From: Candidatus Omnitrophota bacterium
GTDB lineage: Bacteria; Hinthialibacterota; Hinthialibacteria; Hinthialibacterales; Hinthialibacteraceae
Reading direction: 5' to 3'
NCBI GenBank assembly: GCA_040755155.1
Contig: JBFMBP010000162.1
Span: 1 to 40,825 of the forward strand
DNA length: 40,825 bases
Shown: positions 27,398 through 35,480 of the stretch, in pieces
How positions within the stretch are numbered: position 1 is the first letter of the stretch
Layout: every line of letters starts with the position of its first letter
Translations under genes and position numbers: made by a program
The notes under the pieces: generated by a model
Databases searched by the model: none
What the model was told of the DNA's origin: nothing
The model's input: the letters and a program-made list of their open reading frames with translations, nothing else

Positions 27398-28945
27398 TTA
27401 TTTGCATTCACCAGAGAACACCGGCAGTTTTCTTAAGTCCTTATAGCGAGGAGCGCCGGTCTGATTATTGAATAAATCTATATTTTTCGCCGCGCGCATT
27501 CCAATATAGAATCCATAATCAAGAATCAAAGCCATATGCCTCTTTCCGGCCTCTTCTTTGACAAAACCTTCATGGACAATGTGGAGGAGTCGCAAATCGA
27601 TTAATTGCAGGATGCCCTTATAAACTGGATCGGTATTCTTGATCTCAACTAAAAAAGCGTTCTTCTTTTTCCGTTTAATACAGAAATCACGAATTTGACT
27701 GAGGATCTGGTTGGTTTTTGAAAGCGCGCCCGATGAATCGAGTTCAATATATCGAAGTTTATCATTTATTAAATCGGAGGCCGCTGTATTTATATTTGTA
27801 ACGGTAATGCGGGATTGATTTCGGACAGTGGCTTTTGAAATTGCTTGTGAGAAGATATTCAGCGCATCGCGAGGCACGCCGGCCGCAACCCAAACTAGAC
27901 GATTCAAAACATCATTCGAACTGCATAGACTGCGCGCCGAGGGCAAACCGCAATAGGCTGCATGAGCATCAAGTATTTTACAGATATGATCGCAAGCTTT
28001 ATCCGCAATAGTGAGGTTATAATCTAATTTGATTTGTTGGGCGTCATGGGGAGACTCCATACCGGTTCGAGTCGCAGCGTCCCAGAACTTCGTAAAAGTC
28101 TCTATGGCGGATAACTTAATATAAACGCGAGCGCCTTTAGAGAAGGAGTAAAGAAAATGAAGCAACTTGGGTTGCAGATTAATGTCAATTACATGAAAGT
28201 CGTCTAGGAATATCACAAAATCGTTCGATGAGTTTAGAATTATATTCATTAGTCTTTTAGTGTTAGGAAGCAAATTCTTTATTTCCTTCTCGGATGATTC
28301 TGCCGAAGACTGGGCAAGCAAACGAAATCGTGAAAGCAAATCATTTGCAATTGCTTCTTGGGCCGCGAATTTGGACGCTTGCTCAAGGATAGTTGCAATG
28401 ATATCGACGATAACATTTGTATCATTACGTTGAGAGTACGCTTGCATGTCTACCCAAGCGGAAGGCAGGTTTTCTTTTTCTCGCAAATGTAAAGCGTAAA
28501 GAAGAAGAGTTGATTTTCCGGAGCCTCTGCGCCCTAAAACGAAGTGACTGGCTGCTGAAGTAATCATATTCTCAGCACCGCTGACGGAATGGATATAGCG
28601 CGAAAAAAAATCGGCTCCAAAACTATCCCGACGAATTGTAAGGCTTTCAGAAAGCGTACGAGCAAATAATTTCACTTCCGGCCCTCTTAGCAAGTCTTTG
28701 GAGGGTCGCTTTTTAAGCGTCGCTTTCGGGGGAGATGAATAGTTAGGGAATGATTCCGAGATTATATTTTCAAGGATGCTAAAGAAACGATTGGTCGGGT
28801 TTGCAAGTTGGATTATCAGTATATCTCCGTCGGGACGTTCGCGTAATTCGTAGTTGAGATCCGATAAACCGGACTTTTTTTGAAACGCCTGTAAAAGAAT
28901 GCTGTGATTACTAGATAAAACTGGCTTCATCTCCTGCGTATTCAT
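27398..28945 (-). CDS. P-loop ATPase (ORC/STAND-like) paired with HEPN protein
   Basis: A 515-residue protein. Residues about 1-90 form an N-terminal domain with no recognised match. An ATPase domain follows: Walker A GRRGSGKST (138-146), Walker B VIFLDDFHV (244-252), and a strand VYIKLSAIE as candidate sensor. A later AAGVPRDALNIFSQAI segment recalls the helical lid and winged-helix region of ORC/CDC6-like or STAND ATPases, and the C-terminal 110 residues may be winged-helix. It overlaps the upstream HEPN gene by 4 nt (ATGA). By analogy with other HEPN/ATPase pairs, it may sense a stress or phage and license or restrain the HEPN RNase. Function is inference. Confidence 0.75.
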   Translation of the reverse strand: MNTQEMKPVLSSNHSILLQAFQKKSGLSDLNYELRERPDGDILIIQLANPTNRFFSILENIISESFPNYSSPPKATLKKRPSKDLLRGPEVKLFARTLSESLTIRRDSFGADFFSRYIHSVSGAENMITSAASHFVLGRRGSGKSTLLLYALHLREKENLPSAWVDMQAYSQRNDTNVIVDIIATILEQASKFAAQEAIANDLLSRFRLLAQSSAESSEKEIKNLLPNTKRLMNIILNSSNDFVIFLDDFHVIDINLQPKLLHFLYSFSKGARVYIKLSAIETFTKFWDAATRTGMESPHDAQQIKLDYNLTIADKACDHICKILDAHAAYCGLPSARSLCSSNDVLNRLVWVAAGVPRDALNIFSQAISKATVRNQSRITVTNINTAASDLINDKLRYIELDSSGALSKTNQILSQIRDFCIKRKKKNAFLVEIKNTDPVYKGILQLIDLRLLHIVHEGFVKEEAGKRHMALILDYGFYIGMRAAKNIDLFNNQTGAPRYKDLRKLPVFSGECK

Positions 28946-29442
28946 ATTTTTATCCCCTTTCCAGCAAGGAAGGTTTTGGCATCCGCAATAAACTGGGTTA
29001 CTAACTCCATCGCCTCGTTTGGCGTAAGGACTAGATCGTTCACAATCACAGTATGATCGTAATCGGCGAGATTTCTGTCGTCTCTTAAATTGCTAAGATT
29101 ATTCTTATAAAGAGGGCAATTGGGCAAGTCGACAGGCAATTCTGTGATTTTCTTATGTTCGCTGGTTTCTGTTGAATAGTATCCTTCATGAGCCAGCTTG
29201 ATGGATCGCGCAATATTGTAGGCGCCGTAATAAAGGCGCGAGATGCGCTGGCGCCATTCTTTTTGGGGGATGCTGCAAGCGAAGTTATAGTGATCCATAC
29301 CTAGATTGAAAAGTCCTTGGACGTTGTTAGCAATCTCTGTATCAATTGCAGAGATTGCCGCCGAATCTAATATGTATGTGAGATTAGACCTGACCTTCTG
29401 ACAGTTACCCGTTGCCAGCAAGATGTGAGGCGACTTCGGCAT
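28942..29442 (-). CDS. HEPN-domain protein, candidate RNase
   Basis: A 166-residue, mostly helical protein. Two HEPN marks are visible: the aromatic helix SRLYYGAYNIARSIKLAHEG (residues 68-87) and a later RNLADYDH (123-130), which is an R-x6-H motif. R-x4-6-H is the catalytic signature of HEPN ribonucleases in Cas13, RnlA, Csm6 and many toxins. AAAGGAG lies 9 nt before the ATG. Its stop overlaps the start of the ATPase, so the two are made together. Codon use is near 43% GC in the part I counted, lower than the flanking genes, which fits acquisition. No antitoxin of the MNT type is next to it; the orphan MNT gene lies 24 kb away. Confidence 0.7.
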   Translation of the reverse strand: MPKSPHILLATGNCQKVRSNLTYILDSAAISAIDTEIANNVQGLFNLGMDHYNFACSIPQKEWRQRISRLYYGAYNIARSIKLAHEGYYSTETSEHKKITELPVDLPNCPLYKNNLSNLRDDRNLADYDHTVIVNDLVLTPNEAMELVTQFIADAKTFLAGKGIKI

Positions 29443-29490
29443 AATCCGATACTCCTTTCAGAGAGTAGAGCGTTCAAAGTCTATACGCAA

Positions 29491-29502
29491 AGCGTCAACG
29501 CT
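29491..29502. promoter_or_regulatory. Short palindrome upstream of HEPN operon (possible operator)
   Basis: AGCGTCAACGCT has 5-bp inverted arms and lies about 50 bp upstream of the HEPN start, within the gap to the pilT-like gene. It is a candidate operator, but it is short and could be chance. Confidence 0.25.
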
Positions 29503-29533
29503 AACGATGGATTCCATTTTCCCCCGTTTACGC

Positions 29534-30625
29534 TTAGCGCCGATGCAAGATCGAATCCGTCCCCGTATACATGCCTTGCGCGTTCAATTTGAATTCGTCG
29601 GGATTGGAGGAGGCGAACAACGCTTCCTCCATCGTTATGATTTCCTGCTTGTAAAGATTCAATAGGGATTGGTTGAAGGTCATCATCCCTAAATCCTGGC
29701 CTTTTTGCATCAGTTCTTTCAGTTTCCAAAATTCGCCTTCCATCAGCCCTTTTTTCACGCTGGGCGTGCTGCGCAGAATTTCCAGCGCCGGGATGCGCCC
29801 CGTTCCATCCTTGCGGCGCAAAAGCCGCATGGAGACGACGCCGCAAAGTGAGATAGAAAGTTCATGCCGCACCTGGGCGCGCAGATAGTCGGGAAAATAG
29901 TTGATGATGCGGTCCAGGGTGTGGGATACGTCAACGGTGTGCAGCGTCGTGAGCACCAGATGGCCGGTTTCGGCGGCGGATACGGCGGTCATCATCGTAT
30001 CCATATCTCGCATTTCGCCGATAAGGATGACGTCGGGGCTTTGGCGCACTACTTGACGCAGGGCATCCTTGAAATCCAACGTGTCGTATCCCACTTCCCG
30101 CTGATTGACGATAGATTGCTTGTCGGTGTGGATGAATTCGATGGGGTCTTCGATCGTCATGATGTGGCGGGAGAAATTGGCGTTGATATGATGGATCATC
30201 GCCGCCAGCGTCGTCGACTTGCCGCTGCCCGTCGCGCCGGTGATGATGACGAGGCCGCGCGGCAACTCGGCCAGCTGTTGGATCGCCAACGGCAGATGCA
30301 AATGCGCGAAAGTAAGGTCGGCATCTTTGATGAGGCGCGCTACTAGTCCGATATGTCCTTGCTGCCGGAACAGGTTGATGCGGAAGCGGGAACTGGAATC
30401 GGGCGAGTAGGCGAAATCGAGGTCGGGACGCTCGCAGAAGATCCGCCATTGATGCTCGGTCAAAATTTGCTTGGCGGCGGCTTCCATATCGCTGTCCGCA
30501 ACCAATTCCGCTTCGATTCGGCCGACGAGTCCATTGACGCGGAAGGCGGGAGGGATTCCAACTTTCAAATATAAATCCGAAGCGTTCTTCTCGCGCATGA
30601 TCCCTAATAGTTCATGAATTTGCAT
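29534..30625 (-). CDS. PilT/PilU-family type IV pilus retraction ATPase
   Basis: A 363-residue hexameric ATPase of the secretion-ATPase superfamily. Motifs in order: Walker A GATGSGKSTT, the acidic box with MTIEDPIEFIH, Walker B DVILIGEMRD, and the His box GHLVLTTLHT. The C-terminal segment with MMTFNQSLLNLYKQ is typical of PilT and PilU. It should power pilus retraction at the inner membrane. AGGAGAG precedes the ATG by about 10 nt. No other pilus genes flank it, so the machinery must be elsewhere; PilT versus PilU cannot be decided from motifs. Confidence 0.93.
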   Translation of the reverse strand: MQIHELLGIMREKNASDLYLKVGIPPAFRVNGLVGRIEAELVADSDMEAAAKQILTEHQWRIFCERPDLDFAYSPDSSSRFRINLFRQQGHIGLVARLIKDADLTFAHLHLPLAIQQLAELPRGLVIITGATGSGKSTTLAAMIHHINANFSRHIMTIEDPIEFIHTDKQSIVNQREVGYDTLDFKDALRQVVRQSPDVILIGEMRDMDTMMTAVSAAETGHLVLTTLHTVDVSHTLDRIINYFPDYLRAQVRHELSISLCGVVSMRLLRRKDGTGRIPALEILRSTPSVKKGLMEGEFWKLKELMQKGQDLGMMTFNQSLLNLYKQEIITMEEALFASSNPDEFKLNAQGMYTGTDSILHRR

Positions 30626-30745
30626 AGCGTTATTCTCTCCTGGCGGCGTTTATGAGTTATGATATATCGGATTTAACGCGAAGTCATCCAAGCGGGCGAT
30701 ACGCTGGGGTAGAAAACTGGAACGCAAGAATGATTGAGGTGATTT

Positions 30746-31141
30746 ATGTCGGAACGCATGAAAAAGCTCCCTATTGAAATTTCTTAAACGCGCCCTTCGT
30801 CTCTTGCGATTCTGCAATTTGAGGGACCGAAGGAGAATATCGACAAAGTCCTGCGCGCTGTGAAGCCATTTGGTTTTAAGGCGTCTTCTCCTATCGGAAC
30901 AGATCGAGAATCGATTCCTTGGCGAGAAGCTTTTTCCGATGTCGATGAGGAGACATTGCCGGGGATTTGTCTTCGCGGAGCGCGCGAGAAAAAGGGAATC
31001 ACTCAGTCGGCTTTATCGGAAAAAACCGGAATCCCGCAAAGGCATATCTCCGAAATGGAAAACGGCAAACGGCCGATCGGCATGAGGAACGCTCGAATAT
31101 TCGCCAAAGCGTTGAACGTTGGAGATAAAATTTTTCTTTGA
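30746..31141 (+). pseudogene. HTH (XRE) regulator interrupted by in-frame TAA, or restarted at GTG
   Basis: The ATG at 30746 follows GAGGTG (30736-30741). Codon 14 is TAA (30785-30787), but the same frame then continues for 117 codons to TGA at 31139. The part after the stop keeps a conserved-looking LAILQFEGPKENIDKVL segment and a C-terminal XRE helix-turn-helix (LREKKGITQSALSEKTG-like, SEMENGKRPIG). It could be a gene killed by one nonsense change or a shorter protein from the GTG at 30860 (93 residues, 30860-31141). The family often acts as an antitoxin or phage-type repressor. No toxin partner is adjacent. Confidence 0.65.
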
Positions 31142-31228
31142 TAGCAATCCATGCCATATGGCTGCGGGCGCCCGCAGGAAAAGAAGAGGTTGATAGGGAG
31201 AAGAAACAGAATAGAATACTCTCCAAGC

Positions 31229-31310
31229 GCGAGGATGGCGGAATTGGCAGACGCACTAGACTTAGGATCTAGCGCCGAAAGGCATGGGGGTTCGAGTCCC
31301 CCTCCTCGCA
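31229..31310 (+). tRNA. tRNA-Leu (anticodon TAG)
   Basis: The acceptor GCGAGGA (31229-31235) pairs with TCCTCGC (31303-31309), with A as discriminator base. The anticodon arm is CTAGA, loop CTTAGGA, TCTAG, giving TAG. Long variable arm and GGTTCGAGTCC T-arm are present. CCA is not encoded. It reads CUA codons. Confidence 0.97.
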
Positions 31311-32100
31311 AACTCCATAAAATCAATAAGTTATAGCAAAAAATAGCAGTCCGATTCGAAGATAAAAAATTACCATTTACCCCAGCATGCACCCCTCAAG
31401 ATACCAAGAAAAAGACATAGTGGGGATTTTTTAATAAAACCGCCGTCTTTGCCCCAAAAGCATTCTTTTTTCTTTGGAAGTAATTTTCTTCATCCGCGCC
31501 GCTTCTTATCGCCTGGACTAAAATCCGCCCGCCGCGCAACGGTCAAAACAAAATCCGTCCAAGACCTCTTGTCTTGGGCGGATTTGCTAAAGGAGAATCG
31601 CCCGGCTCTCCGGGCATCGTGGAAATTCTTCCACCGTCACGAGCGGCAGAAGGAAGGAATACTATTCAGGAATAATGCCATCAATCACACAAAACCATTT
31701 TGGACGGGCGACAAGTACATCCATTCGCGCAGTCGCCTTCAGCCAAATTTGATGTTTCGTGAAGGCGTCGACTTCATGCGCAATTTCAATGGTTATGTTA
31801 TCGCGGATTCCGAAATAACGAAAAAAGATAACCCAGGCCAACGGCCTGGGAACAGGATCAACAAAAACCTTAAGCCCTGAATGGGCGAAATAATTAATTC
31901 GTATTTCTTCTCTTCATACGGCTAAATAGATAATTCCCTTTTTTACCTCTCATCCCATTGCCAAGACTGATCTCGTAGATTCCAGCCTATCTTGCGGCGA
32001 GAACAATCTAACGAACTTTGAATCGAACTCGAAATGAACCCAAATATTCGAAGGATACATTACATGCAATTTTATTTTCATTTGGGAGCGTTGTGTTTCC
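31311..32100. other. Intergenic region after tRNA-Leu with two strong hairpins
   Basis: Nearly 790 bp with no supported gene. A 143-codon open frame at 31449-31880 has no ribosome site or motif. Two hairpins stand out: 31551-31585 (15-bp stem with one G-T pair, 5-nt loop) and 31832-31850 (perfect 8-bp GC-rich stem, 3-nt loop). Neither is followed by a T-run. The position beside a tRNA gene is where integrated elements often sit, but I found no integrase or repeat of the tRNA end. Confidence 0.5.
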
Positions 32101-33117
32101 ATGATGTCAATGATGCCTACGATAAGCAAACGAATCCTCCGTCCGGAACAGGGGTGGCCATGCATCCAGAACGGTTATCTCGCCGCCGATTTGCACGTTC
32201 ATTCCACCTGTTCATATGACGTACTCCCCTCCCAGGAATTTCAACCCGAAGCCATCTATCGAAAAGCCTTGAATCTTGGCATGGATTACATAACGATAAC
32301 CGACCACGATACGATGGCGGCGTACGATGTCATTGGCTGGGATCGGGAACATCTCGTAACCGGCGTGGAAATGAGCCTTCTGGACAGGAAACGGGTAGGC
32401 CATACCATTCACGTCAACGTGTACGATTTGAAAAAATACCAGTTCGACGAACTGCTTCGCATCGCGCAGCATGACCAAAACATCGAAACTTACATCGGCT
32501 GCCTTCGAGATCAAAAACTGCCCTATTTATACAATCATCCTTTTTGGTTTTCTCAGGGAGATCGACCCAATTACCGGGCCGTAAAAGATATCGTCGAACT
32601 TTTCCCCGTCATCGAATACAACATGAAGCGCGTCCGCAGGAAAAACCTTCTTGCCTTAGGGATGGCGATGATGGAACGGAAAGGAATCCTGGCTTCGACG
32701 GACACGCACATCGGCAGAATCGCGCAGTCGTACACCCTGGCGAAGGGAGATACTTTTCGCGAATATTTCGCCAACATCTCCCAAGGAAACGCGTATATCA
32801 TTCCGCAAGATTTGGATTTGCAGAATTTGAATTCGGAAATCGTAGGTTGGATCGAGCTCTTATTCCGCTTGGAAAATGTTTTGAGGGGCCGGGCGCACTT
32901 CACCGGGATCACGATTCTTGACTGCGCCATCAATTTCCTGGCGAACAACACCAGCGACAATTATCCCTATTCGTTCCCTATCATGGAATCTTTATCGCGC
33001 AAGATCGTGAAAACCGGTTTCTTCTCTTTTCTTTATTTGTTCCAACAAAACATGAACGCAAAAAAAATCGGCAAAATACTGGATATTCCTTCTTTGACGT
33101 TCGACACAGCTCCATAG
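32101..33117 (+). CDS. PHP-domain metal-dependent phosphoesterase
   Basis: A 338-residue protein (start uncertain: ATGs at 32101, 32104, 32110 and 32113; GGGAG lies at 32082-32086). PHP motifs: AADLHVHSTCSYD (His32, His34, Asp40), ITITDHDT (Asp68, His69), GVE (Glu90), YNHPFWF (His146) and ASTDTHIGRI (Asp201, His203), which is a full set of likely metal ligands. PHP enzymes hydrolyse phosphate esters of nucleotides, sugars or lipids. It is followed 52 bp later by the betaine-lipid genes btaA and btaB on the same strand. It could therefore remove headgroups from phospholipids or otherwise supply diacylglycerol for them. That role is inference; the substrate is unknown. Confidence 0.85.
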   Translation: MMSMMPTISKRILRPEQGWPCIQNGYLAADLHVHSTCSYDVLPSQEFQPEAIYRKALNLGMDYITITDHDTMAAYDVIGWDREHLVTGVEMSLLDRKRVGHTIHVNVYDLKKYQFDELLRIAQHDQNIETYIGCLRDQKLPYLYNHPFWFSQGDRPNYRAVKDIVELFPVIEYNMKRVRRKNLLALGMAMMERKGILASTDTHIGRIAQSYTLAKGDTFREYFANISQGNAYIIPQDLDLQNLNSEIVGWIELLFRLENVLRGRAHFTGITILDCAINFLANNTSDNYPYSFPIMESLSRKIVKTGFFSFLYLFQQNMNAKKIGKILDIPSLTFDTAP

Positions 33118-33169
33118 AAAGAATATTCGGATCGATAATCCATTAAATTTTTGATAGGGAATAGCCATC

Positions 33170-34390
33170 ATGCCTGTAAACACAGCTATTAAAATCCGCG
33201 AGGCGGTGGAGAATCGCTCCACGGTCAGTATTCGCCGCCTGCAACAGCGTCTCTTTAGTTATTGGTTCGACGGATTGGTCTACAACCAAATCTGGGAAGA
33301 CCCTCGCGTCGATATGGAGGCCATGGAACTGGATTCGAGCAGCCGAATCCTGGCGATCTCGTCCGGCGGTTGCAATTTGTTGAATTACCTGGTCGCCGGG
33401 CCTCATTCCATTCGCGCGGTCGATCTGAATTTCAATCATATTTGTTTTACGCGGCTCAAACTGGCGGCGATGAAGCGCCTTCCCGACTACAATCGTTTTT
33501 TCCAATTTTTCGGAAGCGCCGACCGAGAGGCCAACATTAACAATTACTACCAATACATTCAACCGCACCTGGACCGGGAAACGCGCCAATATTGGGAAAC
33601 GAAATCGCTGTTCCGCAAATCCCGCATCCGCTTTTTCGCCAACAACGTTTATTCCTACAGCGCGATGGCCAACTTCATTCTTCTGGCGAATGTTCTCTCC
33701 AAGCGGTTCGCGAAAGATCCGCAAGAATTGTTGGCCATCCAGGACTCTCGGGAACGGGAAGAGTTCTTCGAAAAACATTTCGCGCCGTTTTTCGATCATT
33801 GGCTGGTGAAAGGTTTGGGGCGGCTGCCGTTTTTGTTTTACGGTTTGGGAATCCCTCCGCAACAGTTCGATTCCATGAAGAAGGAATGCAACGGCCAGTT
33901 GAATCGTCTTTATCGCAAACGCATTAAAAGCCTTGCTTGCGATTTTCCGATCGAAGAAAATTATTTTGCCTGGCAGGCCTTCTGCCGCCGATACGACGTG
34001 AATCGTCGAATCGCGATTCCCGACTATCTGAAAGAAGAAAATTACGAAACCATTAAAAAACGCATCGATGCTATCCATCTAAATTACACGTCGTTGACCG
34101 AATATCTTCACCAACAGCCGGACAAATGTCTGAACCGGTTCGTCTTTCTGGATTCGCAGGATTGGATGGATGCGGCTGCGATCGCCGAACTATGGACCGA
34201 AGTCGTCCGGACGGGAATGCCGGGAAGCCGCGTTATTTTCCGCACGGCCTCGAACGAATCTCCCATTGAAACCGCATTGCCGGCCCATCTTCGCAAACAT
34301 TTCGTTTACGAAGAAACTCGATCGCGGGAATTGTACAAAAAAGACCGGTCGGCGATTTACGGCGGCTTCCATCTTTACGTTCTGCAATAG
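33170..34390 (+). CDS. btaA: BtaA-like AdoMet:diacylglycerol 3-amino-3-carboxypropyltransferase
   Basis: A 406-residue DUF3419-family protein. The N-terminal half carries FDGLVYNQIWEDPRVDMEAM and ILAISSGGCNLLNYL, with AVDLNFNH as the acidic strand end of an AdoMet fold. The C-terminal part has TEYLHQQPDKCLNRFVFLDS followed by DWMD, typical of the family. BtaA moves the aminocarboxypropyl group of AdoMet to diacylglycerol, giving diacylglycerylhomoserine, the first step to the phosphate-free betaine lipid DGTS. A weak GGGAA lies before the ATG. It lies between the PHP gene and btaB on one strand, so an operon is likely. Confidence 0.88.
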   Translation: MPVNTAIKIREAVENRSTVSIRRLQQRLFSYWFDGLVYNQIWEDPRVDMEAMELDSSSRILAISSGGCNLLNYLVAGPHSIRAVDLNFNHICFTRLKLAAMKRLPDYNRFFQFFGSADREANINNYYQYIQPHLDRETRQYWETKSLFRKSRIRFFANNVYSYSAMANFILLANVLSKRFAKDPQELLAIQDSREREEFFEKHFAPFFDHWLVKGLGRLPFLFYGLGIPPQQFDSMKKECNGQLNRLYRKRIKSLACDFPIEENYFAWQAFCRRYDVNRRIAIPDYLKEENYETIKKRIDAIHLNYTSLTEYLHQQPDKCLNRFVFLDSQDWMDAAAIAELWTEVVRTGMPGSRVIFRTASNESPIETALPAHLRKHFVYEETRSRELYKKDRSAIYGGFHLYVLQ

Positions 34391-34406
34391 AAACCGGAGG
34401 CGCGCT

Positions 34407-35066
34407 ATGGAAACGACGTCCAACCATGCGCTTCTCATGGATCGCATCTATCGTTTTCAACGGTATATCTACGATTTAACCCGTAAATACTACCTGTTGG
34501 GTCGAGACCGGTTGATCCGCCAGATGCGGATCGAGCCTGGAGAACGAATATTGGAAATCGGCTGCGGAACGGCCCGCAACCTGATTTTGATGGCTCGCCG
34601 CCATCCTCAGGTTCGTTTTTACGGTTTGGATGCTTCCAAGGAAATGCTCATCACGGCGGAAGCGAAGGTGAAACGCGCCGGGCTGGAAGATCGAATCGCA
34701 TTGCGCCAATGCTTGGCGGAAGAACTGGACGCCAAAAAAACCTTCGATCTGGACGCCCCCTTCGATGGAATCTTCTTTTCGTATTCCCTCTCCATGATCC
34801 CCGCTTGGAAAGAAGCGCTGCAAACGGCCTTCGAACAACTGCAACCGGATGGAAAACTCGCCATCGTCGATTTCTGCGACCAGCAAGACCTCCCGCGTTG
34901 GTTTCGCAAGATTCTCGCCGCTTGGTTGTTTTGGTTTCACGTCCGGCGCGATCCCGCACTGTTAAATTTCCTGCCGATCCTTTCCAACCGCGAACAGGCG
35001 AAGCTGCAAATCGAATACCTTTACAAACGCTACGCTTTTATGGCTACTATTACAAAGCAGAATTGA
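34407..35066 (+). CDS. btaB: BtaB-like methyltransferase
   Basis: A 219-residue protein starting at the ATG at 34407, with GGAGG 6 nt upstream; the frame is open further upstream but that part overlaps btaA. The N-terminus (MDRIYRFQRYIYDLTRKYYL) is typical of BtaB. The AdoMet-binding motif I is LEIGCGTARN (49-58), followed by FYGLDASKEML and a motif-IV-like SYSLSMIP. BtaB adds three methyl groups to diacylglycerylhomoserine, giving DGTS. It starts 16 nt after the btaA stop. Some bacteria make this lipid under phosphate limitation; no clear Pho box is visible here. Confidence 0.85.
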   Translation: METTSNHALLMDRIYRFQRYIYDLTRKYYLLGRDRLIRQMRIEPGERILEIGCGTARNLILMARRHPQVRFYGLDASKEMLITAEAKVKRAGLEDRIALRQCLAEELDAKKTFDLDAPFDGIFFSYSLSMIPAWKEALQTAFEQLQPDGKLAIVDFCDQQDLPRWFRKILAAWLFWFHVRRDPALLNFLPILSNREQAKLQIEYLYKRYAFMATITKQN

Positions 35067-35245
35067 ATCCCGCAAACGGAGAAGGATTAATTCCAGCCTG
35101 CATTTAGATTAATGCCAATAATTTCCCTCGCCCCTCTAAGCTGAGCCTTACCCGCAAACCGGTGGGAATCATCAAGGGAAGAAAAACCCTTGTCCTTTCC
35201 GCCCCCTATATTGAGATATTATTTTTTCATATGATGTATTATGAA

Positions 35246-35264
35246 TCTCTCTCTCTCTCTCTCT
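35246..35264 (+). repeat. (TC)n dinucleotide tract
   Basis: Nineteen bases of pure alternating T and C, about 70 bp upstream of the -35 box of the secreted-protein array. Such tracts are prone to length change and could alter promoter-proximal DNA. The rest of 35067-35480 is AT-rich and holds no gene. Confidence 0.85.
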
Positions 35265-35334
35265 AATAGCCTTATCCTTTATATATTTGCAAATGATGAG
35301 TAATTAATTATTTGAAATATTTTTATATTTTCTC

Positions 35335-35363
35335 TTGACAAATCTCTCTAAATTCGATATAGT
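35335..35363 (+). promoter_or_regulatory. Strong sigma-70-type promoter for the secreted-protein array
   Basis: TTGACA (35335-35340) is followed after exactly 17 nt by TATAGT (35358-35363). It lies about 120 bp before the ATG at 35481, leaving an AT-rich leader of roughly 110 nt. This is the best match to a consensus promoter in the window. Confidence 0.75.
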
Positions 35364-35480
35364 CATAATAACGGCGATAAACCATATTTAGAAATTATAA
35401 ACGTATTTAGGCCGATATTGTATAGACAAATATTTATTTATTATAAATATTTGTAAACAATATTATATGGAGGAATCGTT

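Noticed and set aside
1193-30787. Idea that TAA is read through or reassigned in this organism
   Set aside because: Other genes in the window, such as fumC, also end in TAA at the expected place. Two interrupted genes are better explained by ordinary decay.
31449-31880. 143-codon open frame after tRNA-Leu
   Set aside because: No ribosome site, no motif, and it crosses two strong hairpins.
31229-32100. Integrated element at tRNA-Leu(TAG)
   Set aside because: No integrase gene and no second copy of the tRNA 3' end was found downstream within the window.
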